This document shows positions 1 to 7,878 of a stretch of 64,000 bases of DNA, in pieces. The DNA is from Lacihabitans soyangensis (GTDB taxonomy: Bacteria > Bacteroidota > Bacteroidia > Cytophagales > Spirosomataceae). The stretch is taken from contig NZ_RJUF01000192.1 in NCBI RefSeq assembly GCF_024343775.1, forward strand, positions 1 through 64,000, given 5' to 3'. The translations under genes and the position numbers were made by a program. Each line of letters begins with the position of its first letter. The first letter of the stretch is position 1. The notes beneath the pieces were generated by a model, which worked only from the letters and a program-made list of their open reading frames with translations, made no database searches and was not told where the DNA came from.

Positions 1-442
1 ACCTTGGTTTCTCTCTTCTTCCAATGTAAGTGATATCCGAAACCCAAACCTGATTTGGTCTTTTTATATCAATATTTAGGATTAGATTATCATGCTTTTT
101 AAACCGATGTTTAGAGTTTGTAGTTACATGATAACGGCGTCTTGGCTGAATAAAAAGATGATTTGCTTTCATTATCGCAAAGAATTTATCTCTGCCAATA
201 TCAAGACTTTGTAGCTCTTTATTTAAGATATAGTATAACTTTTTGCCACCAATCATTGGCATCGTTTTTCTAACTTCTAATATCATATCCACAACTACTT
301 CGGCTTTAAAAATCTTGACCTCCTTTCTTTTTATACTCCTGTAATACACCTGTCTATCAATCCCGAACAAATGACAGGCAAAACTCAAGGTTTGGTTTTC
401 TTCTTGTCTAAATTGATCGATTGTTCGGGTGAGGAGTTTTTT
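1..442 (-). CDS. IS3-family transposase OrfB (partial, -1 frame of orfA)
   Basis: This minus-strand frame is open from the orfA overlap to the window edge and reads as an IS150/IS3-type OrfB. It has the N-terminal segment SFACHLFGIDRQVYYR, then a basic linker (QPRRRYHVTTNS), then VWVSDITYIG, which carries the first aspartate of the DDE catalytic triad. The second D and the E lie outside the window. I saw no convincing independent start. The frame is -1 relative to orfA and is most simply reached by slippage at the A AAA AAC heptamer at 436-442, giving an OrfAB fusion transposase. Confidence 0.85.
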
Positions 443-813
443 CGGATATCAATTTGATATTCTTTTTCAGCTAAATTTATCATCATATCAAAGATGATTG
501 CTTTTTTATCTGAAACATTGGCTAAATGTTCATAATAAGCTCTTTGTTTTTCTAAAAGCTTAACCTTAGCCTCAAGCTCCATTATTCTTTGCTCAGGTGT
601 TTTCGGCATATGAGATGGCGTTTGATTTTCCCAATCAAAGTTACCGTATTTTCGCAGCCAAACTGTAATTGTCGCTCTACCTTGTATCCCATATTTCCTT
701 TGAGCTCCACGAATTGAAATTTCTCCACGTTCAACTTCATGAACTATCTGAAGCTTTAAACTCATACTGTAATCTTTTTGACTACGCTTAACATAATTTA
801 CTCGTTCTTCCAT
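385..813 (-). CDS. IS3-family transposase OrfA (helix-turn-helix)
   Basis: A 142-residue DNA-binding subunit of an IS3-type transposase. The N-terminal half (about residues 14-58) is a helix-turn-helix of the transposase_8 kind (LKLQIVHEVERGEISIRGAQ, then a TITVWLRKYG segment). Residues 75-100 form a leucine-zipper-like coiled coil (IMELEAKVKLLEKQRAYYEH), used in this family for OrfA and OrfAB multimerisation. It overlaps orfB, which lies in the -1 frame. The gene starts about 40 bp inside the inferred IS end, as usual for IS3 elements. Confidence 0.9.
   Translation of the reverse strand: MEERVNYVKRSQKDYSMSLKLQIVHEVERGEISIRGAQRKYGIQGRATITVWLRKYGNFDWENQTPSHMPKTPEQRIMELEAKVKLLEKQRAYYEHLANVSDKKAIIFDMMINLAEKEYQIDIRKNSSPEQSINLDKKKTKP
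436..442 (-). promoter_or_regulatory. Putative -1 programmed frameshift heptamer
   Basis: On the minus strand the orfA frame reads CGA AAA AAC, giving the canonical slippery heptamer A AAA AAC. Slipping back one base here leads into the open orfB frame (KKLLTRTIDQFRQEENQ...). IS3-family elements commonly make OrfAB by such slippage. I did not identify a stimulatory stem-loop. Confidence 0.6.
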
Positions 814-862
814 TTTGATACTTTTTTGTGTATCGCTATTTCAGGACAAGACATTTTACCCA

Positions 863-900
863 AAAAAAGAGGCTGCCTACTTATCAGTCAACCTCTTTTT
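863..900 (-). terminator. Rho-independent terminator for the PepSY-repeat lipoprotein gene
   Basis: On the minus strand AGAGGTTG pairs with CAGCCTCT (one wobble) and is followed by a run of T. It sits about 28 bp after the stop codon of the leftward gene ending at 928. Confidence 0.7.
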
Positions 901-927
901 GAATGTTTCACAGGAAACCTACTATGT

Positions 928-2319
928 TTATCCTTTTCTAGCGGCTAGAAAACCGCCTTCTCCATCAAATGTCACAAAATAAAGGTCAGTACCAAGTTTG
1001 ATAATCACCTGATAACTAACCAGTTTTTCAGCAACAACAGACTTTGTACCTTTTTGATAAACATATCCCGAATATTTTTTATCTAGATATTCCTTTGCCT
1101 TAGCGGGAAGGTCTGTCACTTTTATCTCTTTTATAGAAATCATAGTATCATTTATTCCCGTACTATTTACTTTAACGGTTTTGGCTTTATCATCCATAAC
1201 ATATTCGTAAAGCATATTGTCGGCTGAAATGAGTATAGTAAAAGTTTTACCTTCACTTTGTGTTTTAATGAGCACCTTAAGCACCTTGTACTCTTTATGT
1301 TTGGTAGCTAGGTAAGTTACTATTTCTTTAGTCAGATCTTTTTCATCACCTACTTTAGTGGTAGCGGCGTCAGCTATAACAGTACCCAATTCAGATTTAG
1401 CAATTAATTTAAACTTGTCGTCAAATTTTAAATTTAGAACTTTGCCATTGTGTTTAACTATTATTTGATAATAAGCAATCTTTCCATCTTTTTTATAAAC
1501 GGTTCCTTTTTGGTAGAGATATCCGGCAAATTCTTTAGTTAATAAAGATTTGATGTCTGCTGGAAGATCTTTTTCGGCTATTTCAACTATTTGATTACTA
1601 CTGTCTTTTTGACCTGAGCTAGACTCCTTTATTAATGTACCATCTTCATTGTAAACCAACTCATAAACAGTCAAGTCTTTGCTTACGACAACCGTATATG
1701 TTTTTTTGGTGTCTTGCTTTAGGAGTAATGCCTTGATAAATTTATAATCTCCCAATTTGGTTTTAATGGCCGTTTTAATAGCAGTTGGAAGATCCGCTTC
1801 CGAAACCATAACCGCCTTGTTTGCATTGTCTTTTGAAGTATTTACTTCCTTAGCGTCTTTAGGCAGCACCATAAGAAGCACCAAAGTTCCTTTGGCATCA
1901 AAAACCAAAGTTATATATGAACCCTCTTTGGTTAATATCAGTATTTTATGACCATCAGATGCCTTGTTTTTGTCGAGGTTTTCAATAACTGACTTTACCG
2001 TACTTCCGGGATAGTTTTTATCAATAAACTCTTTAGCAGAGGCTGGAAGCTCGGCATTGGTTAGAAATTTAGAATATTCAGATATTATTCCCGAATTATT
2101 AATAACAAGACCCATGTCTTTGGCTTTCCATTTGAATCGGTATTCCCAAAGTTTTTGTTTTTCAATTTCTTCATATTTTCCATCAGTAGCATCTGGAAAT
2201 TCAGTTTTCACTATGTTAGAGACTAAATCTGGTACCGATACTGAATCTGTAGGTGTTAAGGTTTCAGTTTTTGTGCAGGCAAAAATTACTAGAGTTAAAA
2301 ATAGACTTAAGTATTTCAT
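928..2319 (-). CDS. Lipoprotein with six tandem PepSY-like repeats
   Basis: A 463-aa protein with a lipoprotein signal ending at Cys15 (VIFAC), so probably lipid-anchored in the envelope. The mature part is six repeats of about 60-70 residues, near residues 28-84, 85-150, 172-232, 246-308, 325-386 and 398-463. Most start with a [ST]xxDLPxxIxxxLxxxF-like helix and continue into a strand-rich YxVxIxxxGxxxxLxFDxxG segment. This is the PepSY-like (DUF2874/BLIP-like) pattern of Bacteroidetes secreted proteins. Repeats 3 and 5 resemble each other, as do 4 and 6 (both have GYxYQKG), which suggests duplication of a two-repeat unit. The molecular role is unknown; PepSY-like domains are often thought to bind or inhibit other proteins. 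It is transcribed alone and has its own terminator. Confidence 0.75.
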   Translation of the reverse strand: MKYLSLFLTLVIFACTKTETLTPTDSVSVPDLVSNIVKTEFPDATDGKYEEIEKQKLWEYRFKWKAKDMGLVINNSGIISEYSKFLTNAELPASAKEFIDKNYPGSTVKSVIENLDKNKASDGHKILILTKEGSYITLVFDAKGTLVLLMVLPKDAKEVNTSKDNANKAVMVSEADLPTAIKTAIKTKLGDYKFIKALLLKQDTKKTYTVVVSKDLTVYELVYNEDGTLIKESSSGQKDSSNQIVEIAEKDLPADIKSLLTKEFAGYLYQKGTVYKKDGKIAYYQIIVKHNGKVLNLKFDDKFKLIAKSELGTVIADAATTKVGDEKDLTKEIVTYLATKHKEYKVLKVLIKTQSEGKTFTILISADNMLYEYVMDDKAKTVKVNSTGINDTMISIKEIKVTDLPAKAKEYLDKKYSGYVYQKGTKSVVAEKLVSYQVIIKLGTDLYFVTFDGEGGFLAARKG

Positions 2320-2443
2320 TTTAATAAGTTTTATGATGTTTAAAGCCGCAAAAATCTTTCCAGAAAACGAATTTTTTTAAACAATATTTAAAAAAATAAG
2401 AATTGGAAATTTTTTAAACTTCTCAGCTTTTGATTTCTGAGTG

Positions 2444-2643
2444 TCATAAACTTAATTCAGGAGCTATTTTAATCCGAATTTCCTGTTTTTTATCCATAAA
2501 TCCACCATAATCCTTTCTATCAAAAACAACGTTTTTATCAACATTTCTTTCAAACTTTCCGATGGTTTGGCTCGGCATTAAAAGTACTTCTATTTCTGCA
2601 TGTTTGTTATTAACTTTATTTTTAAGATTGGATAAAATCTAAA
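2444..2643 (-). pseudogene. Orphan open frame, possible gene remnant
   Basis: In the gap between two leftward genes, one minus-strand frame stays open for about 65 codons from a TAG near 2643 to a TGA at 2444-2446. Its only ATG is at 2578, giving 44 aa (MPSQTIGKFERNVDKN, ending IKIAPELSL). The codons look protein-like. I do not recognise it. It could be a short real gene or the 3' remnant of a lost gene. The rest of 2320-2646 is AT-rich and shows no other feature. Confidence 0.3.
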
Positions 2644-2646
2644 GGA

Positions 2647-4611
2647 TTATTTCTTTCTGTATACCCGACACTCGTGCTCCGCCACAAAATCAACAGAAGA
2701 ATAGACAAGCTCGAAATTATCCTTTTCAGAAAAAGAAAGCATTTCTACAGGATGAAAATTAACCATAAAGCAATAATTCCCAACGCTCCATTCAGCCACA
2801 AAATTGGTTTTAGACGGCTTTGAAATCCACTTAAAATCTGCAAATTGGGTTTCTTTTTGGATGGTTTCGAATAGAAGCTTCATTTTTTCTAATTCAGCAA
2901 AAAGGCCGTAGTTTTTGCCCCAAATAAAAGGTCCGTGGGTCACTTTATCGGTTTCGGCGTCGTCGTTTATCTGAAAAACGTAGAGTTTGGTATATTCTTC
3001 GTTCAGACCACGTTCGAGGTGTGCGTTGCGACATTCAAAGCCCAAAGACATGTAGGAAGGAAGAATAGGTAAGAAAAGCCCTACAAAAAATCTCAAATGA
3101 TTGCCTTTTTTGTAAAATTCATCAAATCTGGGGTCGTCTTTGTCGGCCGTAATCATCGTGAAATTTGGTGCGAATTTTCTATTTTCGGCCAACGAAATAT
3201 ATTCCTCTAACTGAGTCATAAACACATCTGAACCTACCGGCGAGGCTTGAAGGTCCCCAAGCGTACTGTCGGCTTCTATGGCTTCTAGGTGGTCTATTTC
3301 GTTACCATAACCCATGGTGTCGGGTGGAGCGATGAAGGTCTCTGCAAAAAATCCGAAATGCTTTACGCCATTGGCTACTATATAGTTTTTGATTGCTTTC
3401 AGCGGGTCATAAAACTCACCTATTTCGCTTGGAACACCTCCTGACCTTGGCTGCACATGTGCCATATCGCCACGCATAAAATCAAAGTTATAAGCTTGTT
3501 GGCATTCGTAATATTTCTGACATACGTATTCCCAAGCGGGTACGTTTGGATTGTCAAATTCTAGCTCTTGATTATGTTCTGCATGATAAAACTTGTATCT
3601 GGCCAGTGGCCCAAACACCCTAGACATGGCTTCGGGCCTATCAAATTGGTAGTTGTACCATTTGTTGCCCATTTTGTCATAAATGAAGTCTTTCTCTACC
3701 AAATGCAGTCCTCTGTAGGGCGGTGCCATCGTTACAGGTAGGGTTTCTAGGCCATGGTAGAGCAACTGTTGCATCATCTCAAGTCTCCTGCTTAGTCTTT
3801 TATCTCGCTCATCAACCCGCCCAAACAGAATTTCGAGCCTTTGTTGTTCGCTAAGAATCGGATTCTTGAAATCAAAAAATACCGATTTGCTGTAAGAAAT
3901 CAAACTGCCATTAGCTGTGCCATTTTGGTTTAAATATGCCCAAATAATATCTTCTACTTCAAGCCCATTTTGGGTATTTACTGCTAAAATGGTATGCTCT
4001 TTTCGTTTTACCCACTCAAACATTTGTGGATGCAAAAACACCAACTCCGAGAACCTATCGGTATGCGGAATTACATCCAATCCCACCGATTTTCCCATCA
4101 TGTGGATTAAGTTCGTCACCACTTTCAGTTGTTTTTCTACAGTATCGAGGCTTGGGATGGCATTTTTTAATTCTTCGCTAAAAAATTCGGGGTTGATATT
4201 CCAGCTTATTTTACCATACAAACTGGACACTACGCCAGGCTCCCAAATGGGCAAAATATGAATGGAATCGTGGCCGCTGCCTGTAGTTAGTAAATATTTT
4301 ATAAGGTTAAAGAAATTGCCAATTGTCCGAATATTCACACCAACCATATTGCTGGTTTTTAGCCAGTCGCCGTTTTGTTGGCCTTTTAGCGGACTAGGAT
4401 AGGTAACACTCGGGTTAAGAGCTTGTCCAAGTTTATCAGTTCCGAATCTCGATTGAAGAATTTGAAATATGTCGAACACATTCAGTCCTACCGCAATTTC
4501 GGGAATGAGCTGCTTTACAAAACTTGTTTCATGATTAGAATAGGCAATCTTATATACAGAATGGCCATTTCTCCACACATCAAAGGGACTTTGAATGGGG
4601 TTGTTTTCCAT
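2647..4611 (-). CDS. GH13-like (alpha-amylase superfamily) glycosidase
   Basis: About 654 aa without a signal peptide, so probably cytoplasmic. The four short regions typical of GH13 barrels can be traced: GLDVIPHTDRF near residue 178 (region I, usually DVVxNH), FDFMRGDMAH near 377-386 (region II, with the likely nucleophile Asp382), FGFFAETF near 419-426 (region III, acid Glu424), and TADKDDPRF further on (region IV). The match to classical amylases is distant, so the substrate cannot be named. I chose the ATG at 4611 (MENNPIQ) over the upstream start at 4653, which adds an unlikely hydrophobic leader. It stands alone between a leftward lipoprotein gene and a divergent secreted protein gene. 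Confidence 0.6.
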   Translation of the reverse strand: MENNPIQSPFDVWRNGHSVYKIAYSNHETSFVKQLIPEIAVGLNVFDIFQILQSRFGTDKLGQALNPSVTYPSPLKGQQNGDWLKTSNMVGVNIRTIGNFFNLIKYLLTTGSGHDSIHILPIWEPGVVSSLYGKISWNINPEFFSEELKNAIPSLDTVEKQLKVVTNLIHMMGKSVGLDVIPHTDRFSELVFLHPQMFEWVKRKEHTILAVNTQNGLEVEDIIWAYLNQNGTANGSLISYSKSVFFDFKNPILSEQQRLEILFGRVDERDKRLSRRLEMMQQLLYHGLETLPVTMAPPYRGLHLVEKDFIYDKMGNKWYNYQFDRPEAMSRVFGPLARYKFYHAEHNQELEFDNPNVPAWEYVCQKYYECQQAYNFDFMRGDMAHVQPRSGGVPSEIGEFYDPLKAIKNYIVANGVKHFGFFAETFIAPPDTMGYGNEIDHLEAIEADSTLGDLQASPVGSDVFMTQLEEYISLAENRKFAPNFTMITADKDDPRFDEFYKKGNHLRFFVGLFLPILPSYMSLGFECRNAHLERGLNEEYTKLYVFQINDDAETDKVTHGPFIWGKNYGLFAELEKMKLLFETIQKETQFADFKWISKPSKTNFVAEWSVGNYCFMVNFHPVEMLSFSEKDNFELVYSSVDFVAEHECRVYRKK

Positions 4612-4775
4612 CGTTTCTTTATTATCATAGGTATTTAATAACAAAACTATCAATTATTGAGAAAATCTGACACATATTTTGATTTTTTTGACTTTCTATC
4701 GACTGAGAAAATCGGGTTGAGGGACAATAAATCTAAAGATTCAGGTAGAGATTCAGCTAATATTTTGTGCTTTTT

Positions 4776-4805
4776 TTTGATTACATAAAACAAAAACTAC
4801 CTTTG
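4776..4805 (+). promoter_or_regulatory. Bacteroidetes-type promoter for the zincin-MORN gene
   Basis: A TTTG box at 4776-4779 and TACCTTTG at 4798-4805 are 18 bp apart. They match the -33 TTTG / -7 TAnnTTTG consensus of the Bacteroidetes housekeeping sigma factor, 55 bp before the ATG at 4860. Confidence 0.6.
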
Positions 4806-4859
4806 AATATTATTTTATCTAGAAATTTCGTTTCTCTCCAATACTTATAAATTCTATAA

Positions 4860-5960
4860 ATGAAGGCCATTCTCACAGGTTTGCTTTTTGCAGTAGTTTC
4901 ACATTTTTCATTTGCCCAAAACAATTCCGAAATTATAGTCGGTAAAAACTATTATGGCCAAGCTATAAACGAGCGTGAAATTTGTAACTGGGTGGCGTTT
5001 TCGACTCGACCAGAGGTTAGCAAAGCCATAGAAAACATTGTGAGACGTTCGGGCTTAAAGCAGAATTTTTATGTGATGGAATGCCCGAATACCGATAATT
5101 GCTTTGCCGCAACCCGAAATGGCGAGCGTTTGATAGTTTATGACCCCAAGTTTATTAACAAACTCAGCAACGTAACAAAAACAGACTGGGGGGCTTTGAG
5201 TATTTTGGCACACGAAATAGGGCATCATTTGCAAGGACATACCATCAAACAAGGCGGTTCAGAGCATGAAAAAGAATTGGAGGCGGATGAGTTTTCGGGC
5301 TTTGTGATGTATCAAATGGGTGCAAAACTGAAGGAAGCCCAATCGGCTATAGCGAGTTTAACCACCGAATATACCACCTCAACACATCCTCCGAGAAGTT
5401 TGAGGCTGAAGTCAATAGAGAAGGGCTACATGAATGCTCGTGAGTTATACCCTGACATTCAAGGGAATAAATCAGAAAGAAAGCCAGAGGTTCCGGCTGA
5501 AAAAGTCATGGATGAAATTATAATTGAAACTACAGTATCCAACGACCCGGAGACGTTGCCAGTTCGTAAAAAGGGCTGCGTTGATGGCAATTGCCTTGAG
5601 GGATTTGGTGTAGCTATTAATTCTAAAACGTCTGAAAAATTTGAGGGGAATTGGCACATGGGTAAACGTCATGGTCAGGGTGTAGAATATTACAAAGACG
5701 GTAAAAAGAAATACGAAGGCTCGTTTGCTAACAGTTTATATAATGGAAAAGGCACACTTTTCTTTAAAAATGGGGATAAATACATTGGAGGATTTTACCA
5801 AGGTAAAATGCACGGCTACCAAAGTACCTACATTTATAGAAACGGCGATAGATTAACAGTTGACTACATTGCTGGCCAAAAACAAGGAAAAGCCAAGGTG
5901 ATTTATTATGGCGGGGTAGAGGGCACAAAATACTTCAAAAACGACGAAGAAATTTTCTAA
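4860..5960 (+). CDS. Secreted zinc metallopeptidase-like protein with C-terminal MORN repeats
   Basis: 366 aa with a signal peptide (about residues 1-19, cut after SFA). A zincin core follows: HEIGH at residues 118-122, and ELEADEFSG with Glu139 as probable third zinc ligand and Asp143 four residues on, the spacing seen in M48-type gluzincins. From about residue 255 to the end there are MORN-type repeats (FEGNWHMGKRHGQG, YEGSFANSLYNGKG, YIGGFYQGKMHG, and a weaker fourth). A short Cys-containing segment (KKGCVDGNCLEGFG) links the two. No membrane anchor follows the signal, so it is probably periplasmic. MORN repeats often mediate membrane or protein contacts; the substrate is unknown. It is monocistronic with a clear promoter. 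Confidence 0.75.
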   Translation: MKAILTGLLFAVVSHFSFAQNNSEIIVGKNYYGQAINEREICNWVAFSTRPEVSKAIENIVRRSGLKQNFYVMECPNTDNCFAATRNGERLIVYDPKFINKLSNVTKTDWGALSILAHEIGHHLQGHTIKQGGSEHEKELEADEFSGFVMYQMGAKLKEAQSAIASLTTEYTTSTHPPRSLRLKSIEKGYMNARELYPDIQGNKSERKPEVPAEKVMDEIIIETTVSNDPETLPVRKKGCVDGNCLEGFGVAINSKTSEKFEGNWHMGKRHGQGVEYYKDGKKKYEGSFANSLYNGKGTLFFKNGDKYIGGFYQGKMHGYQSTYIYRNGDRLTVDYIAGQKQGKAKVIYYGGVEGTKYFKNDEEIF

Positions 5961-6077
5961 ATTAATTTGGTAATCAATACTTTTTGCAGATTATTTTTCT
6001 TCTAAAATATTATTAAGAGCTTCAGTGGTTTTCAAATAAAAAACCAGCTTTCTGCATTTCGAGCATAAAATTTCTTT

Positions 6078-6085
6078 TATATTTG
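6078..6085 (+). promoter_or_regulatory. Putative -7 box of accD
   Basis: TATATTTG matches TAnnTTTG and lies 24 bp before the accD ATG. No good -33 TTTG was found at the expected distance. Confidence 0.4.
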
Positions 6086-6108
6086 CCCCTCCAAAATCTT
6101 ACCATTTT

Positions 6109-6957
6109 ATGTCTTGGTTTAGAAGAACTGAAAAAGGGATTAACACTCCTACTGAGCTCAAACGCGAAACTCCTGACGGACTTTGGTATCAATGTCCTGA
6201 GTGTAAAAACGTAATGCATACCCGTGAACACAAGCAAAATGCCTTTACATGTGTTCATTGCAACTATCACGACAAAATTGGTTCAGAGGCATATTTTAAC
6301 CTCTTGTTTGACGAAGGGGCTTTCACGGAATTAGACAAAGATATGATTTCGGGCGATCCCTTGAAGTTTGTGGATACCAAGGCTTATCCTGATCGTATTA
6401 AGACTACCGTAGAAAAATCGGGACTTAAAGATGCTTGTCGAACTGCATATGGCAAAATGCATGGGAAGGAGGTAACTATTTCCTGTATGGATTTCGGCTT
6501 TATTGGCGGCTCAATGGGCTCGGTGGTTGGTGAAAAAATTGCCCGCGGAATTAGCCACGCCATTAAGACCAAAACGCCATTTTTGATGATTTCAAAGTCT
6601 GGCGGAGCCAGAATGATGGAGGCTGGATTTTCATTGATGCAAATGGCCAAAACTTCAGCAAAATTGGCCCTATTAGAAGAAGCAAAACTTCCTTACATAT
6701 CACTTTTGACCGACCCAACTACCGGTGGTGTAACGGCATCCTTTGCTATGTTAGGCGACTTCAATGTAGCCGAACCCGGCTCATTGATTGGCTTTGCTGG
6801 TCCAAGAATCATTAAAGAAACCATTGGAAAAGACCTCCCGAAAGGATTCCAGACGGCCGAGTTTATTCTCGAACACGGTTTTCTAGACTTTATCGTTGAC
6901 CGCAAAGACCTTAAAGATAAATTAGCCAGTCTTTTAGCTTTATTGGCAAAGAAATAA
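6109..6957 (+). CDS. accD: Acetyl-CoA carboxylase carboxyltransferase subunit beta
   Basis: 282 aa, the usual AccD length. It forms the carboxyltransferase with AccA and moves the carboxyl group from carboxybiotin to acetyl-CoA, giving malonyl-CoA for fatty acid synthesis in the cytoplasm. The N-terminal four-cysteine zinc ribbon is present (CPEC at about residues 31-34 and CVHC about 20 residues later). The crotonase-like core has the oxyanion-hole glycines ([10 protein letters not shown], then [12 protein letters not shown]) and the [11 protein letters not shown] segment. It is followed by a convergent gene after only 18 bp. Confidence 0.97.
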   Translation: MSWFRRTEKGINTPTELKRETPDGLWYQCPECKNVMHTREHKQNAFTCVHCNYHDKIGSEAYFNLLFDEGAFTELDKDMISGDPLKFVDTKAYPDRIKTTVEKSGLKDACRTAYGKMHGKEVTISCMDFGFIGGSMGSVVGEKIARGISHAIKTKTPFLMISKSGGARMMEAGFSLMQMAKTSAKLALLEEAKLPYISLLTDPTTGGVTASFAMLGDFNVAEPGSLIGFAGPRIIKETIGKDLPKGFQTAEFILEHGFLDFIVDRKDLKDKLASLLALLAKK

Positions 6958-6975
6958 GTTGCTTGACCTCGGTTC

Positions 6976-7872
6976 TTACTGCTTCGGTCTAGCCTTACTT
7001 TTGTCTATCACAGTTTCAAAGGTGCTTACTTTTGAAACAAAAAAGGCACCCAAAGCTTTTTTTGTTGACTTGCTGTTCAGATTAATAATGTTGGTAGGTA
7101 TGTTACTCAACGGCGTAGCAAATATTCCTCCATTAGAAGATTCCTGCCTTAGTTGCAGCAGAAAGTAGTAAGCCTCTGTAGGAATAGAAAACAATTCTAC
7201 TTTCAGTTTATCCTTGTCCGAAAACAAAGTTTGGTTCAGCGATTGTCGGATAGGCAAAATAAACATCAGACCATCGGACTTTGAACCTGGCGAAAATCCA
7301 GCATCGTAGGCCAGTGTAATATCTGTAGGTTTAAACCTCAAAGTATCGTTTTTGTAAGACCTTACCAGATAAGTATCTCCTTCACCCACGGGGTCATTGG
7401 CATAAAATTGTGCAAGAAAACCATCCTTCGGGCCGCCATTCGGGGGTGCAATTGGGAAACTAAATACCTCATACGCAATAGAATCTATTTTTGGGACCCT
7501 TTTGAGCTGGGAGAGGGAATAATACTGCTCATTTTCATATTTTACAGCTAATGCCACTTGCTCGTTTTCTTTTAAAAACTTTCCAGCTTTTGGTTTATAG
7601 GTATAAACACCGTCGTTGTTTGGGTCGGTAAAGACATGGGCGGTGCTGTCTTGGTTATATACGATTACCTCTGCACCCAACGCTGGTTTGGGGGCAGCAT
7701 CCTCAAAATAGGGCTGCGAAATAGTTAGTTTCACGCTTTGTTCTTTGTCTTCGTCAGTAAGCCAAGCATCTACTACTAGCTGATTTACTCCGTCCTTTAC
7801 TTCTAAATCTATTACTTCTTCACAAGAAAATAGAGCAGCGGAGACTATAAGTATTGATAATATTTTTTTCAT
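6976..7872 (-). CDS. DUF4249 domain-containing lipoprotein
   Basis: 298 aa with a lipobox (AALFSC, Cys17). The pattern EEVIDLEV...LVVDAWLTDED...V.LTISQPYF...GAEV.V is the signature start of DUF4249. This family is found almost only in Bacteroidetes beside TonB-dependent receptors. The stop of the receptor gene is 6 bp upstream of this ATG, so the two form one transcription unit. By analogy with SusD-like partners it may sit on the outer-membrane surface and help the receptor bind its ligand; that role is inferred. Confidence 0.85.
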   Translation of the reverse strand: MKKILSILIVSAALFSCEEVIDLEVKDGVNQLVVDAWLTDEDKEQSVKLTISQPYFEDAAPKPALGAEVIVYNQDSTAHVFTDPNNDGVYTYKPKAGKFLKENEQVALAVKYENEQYYSLSQLKRVPKIDSIAYEVFSFPIAPPNGGPKDGFLAQFYANDPVGEGDTYLVRSYKNDTLRFKPTDITLAYDAGFSPGSKSDGLMFILPIRQSLNQTLFSDKDKLKVELFSIPTEAYYFLLQLRQESSNGGIFATPLSNIPTNIINLNSKSTKKALGAFFVSKVSTFETVIDKSKARPKQ

Positions 7873-7878
7873 GATTTT

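Larger units (their letters stand above)
1..853 (-). mobile_element. IS3-family insertion sequence, right part
   Basis: Two overlapping leftward frames encode an OrfA helix-turn-helix protein and an OrfB integrase-like transposase, the layout of IS3-family elements. The element continues past base 1. Its right end is inferred at about 853: on the minus strand the sequence there begins TGTCTTGTCCTGAAATAGCG, and IS3-family terminal repeats normally start with TG. The other terminal repeat and the target duplication are outside the window, so this end is not proven. Confidence 0.8.

Noticed and set aside
6959-7168. 69-codon plus frame after accD
   Set aside because: Antisense to the C-terminus of the well-supported DUF4249 gene, with no independent support.
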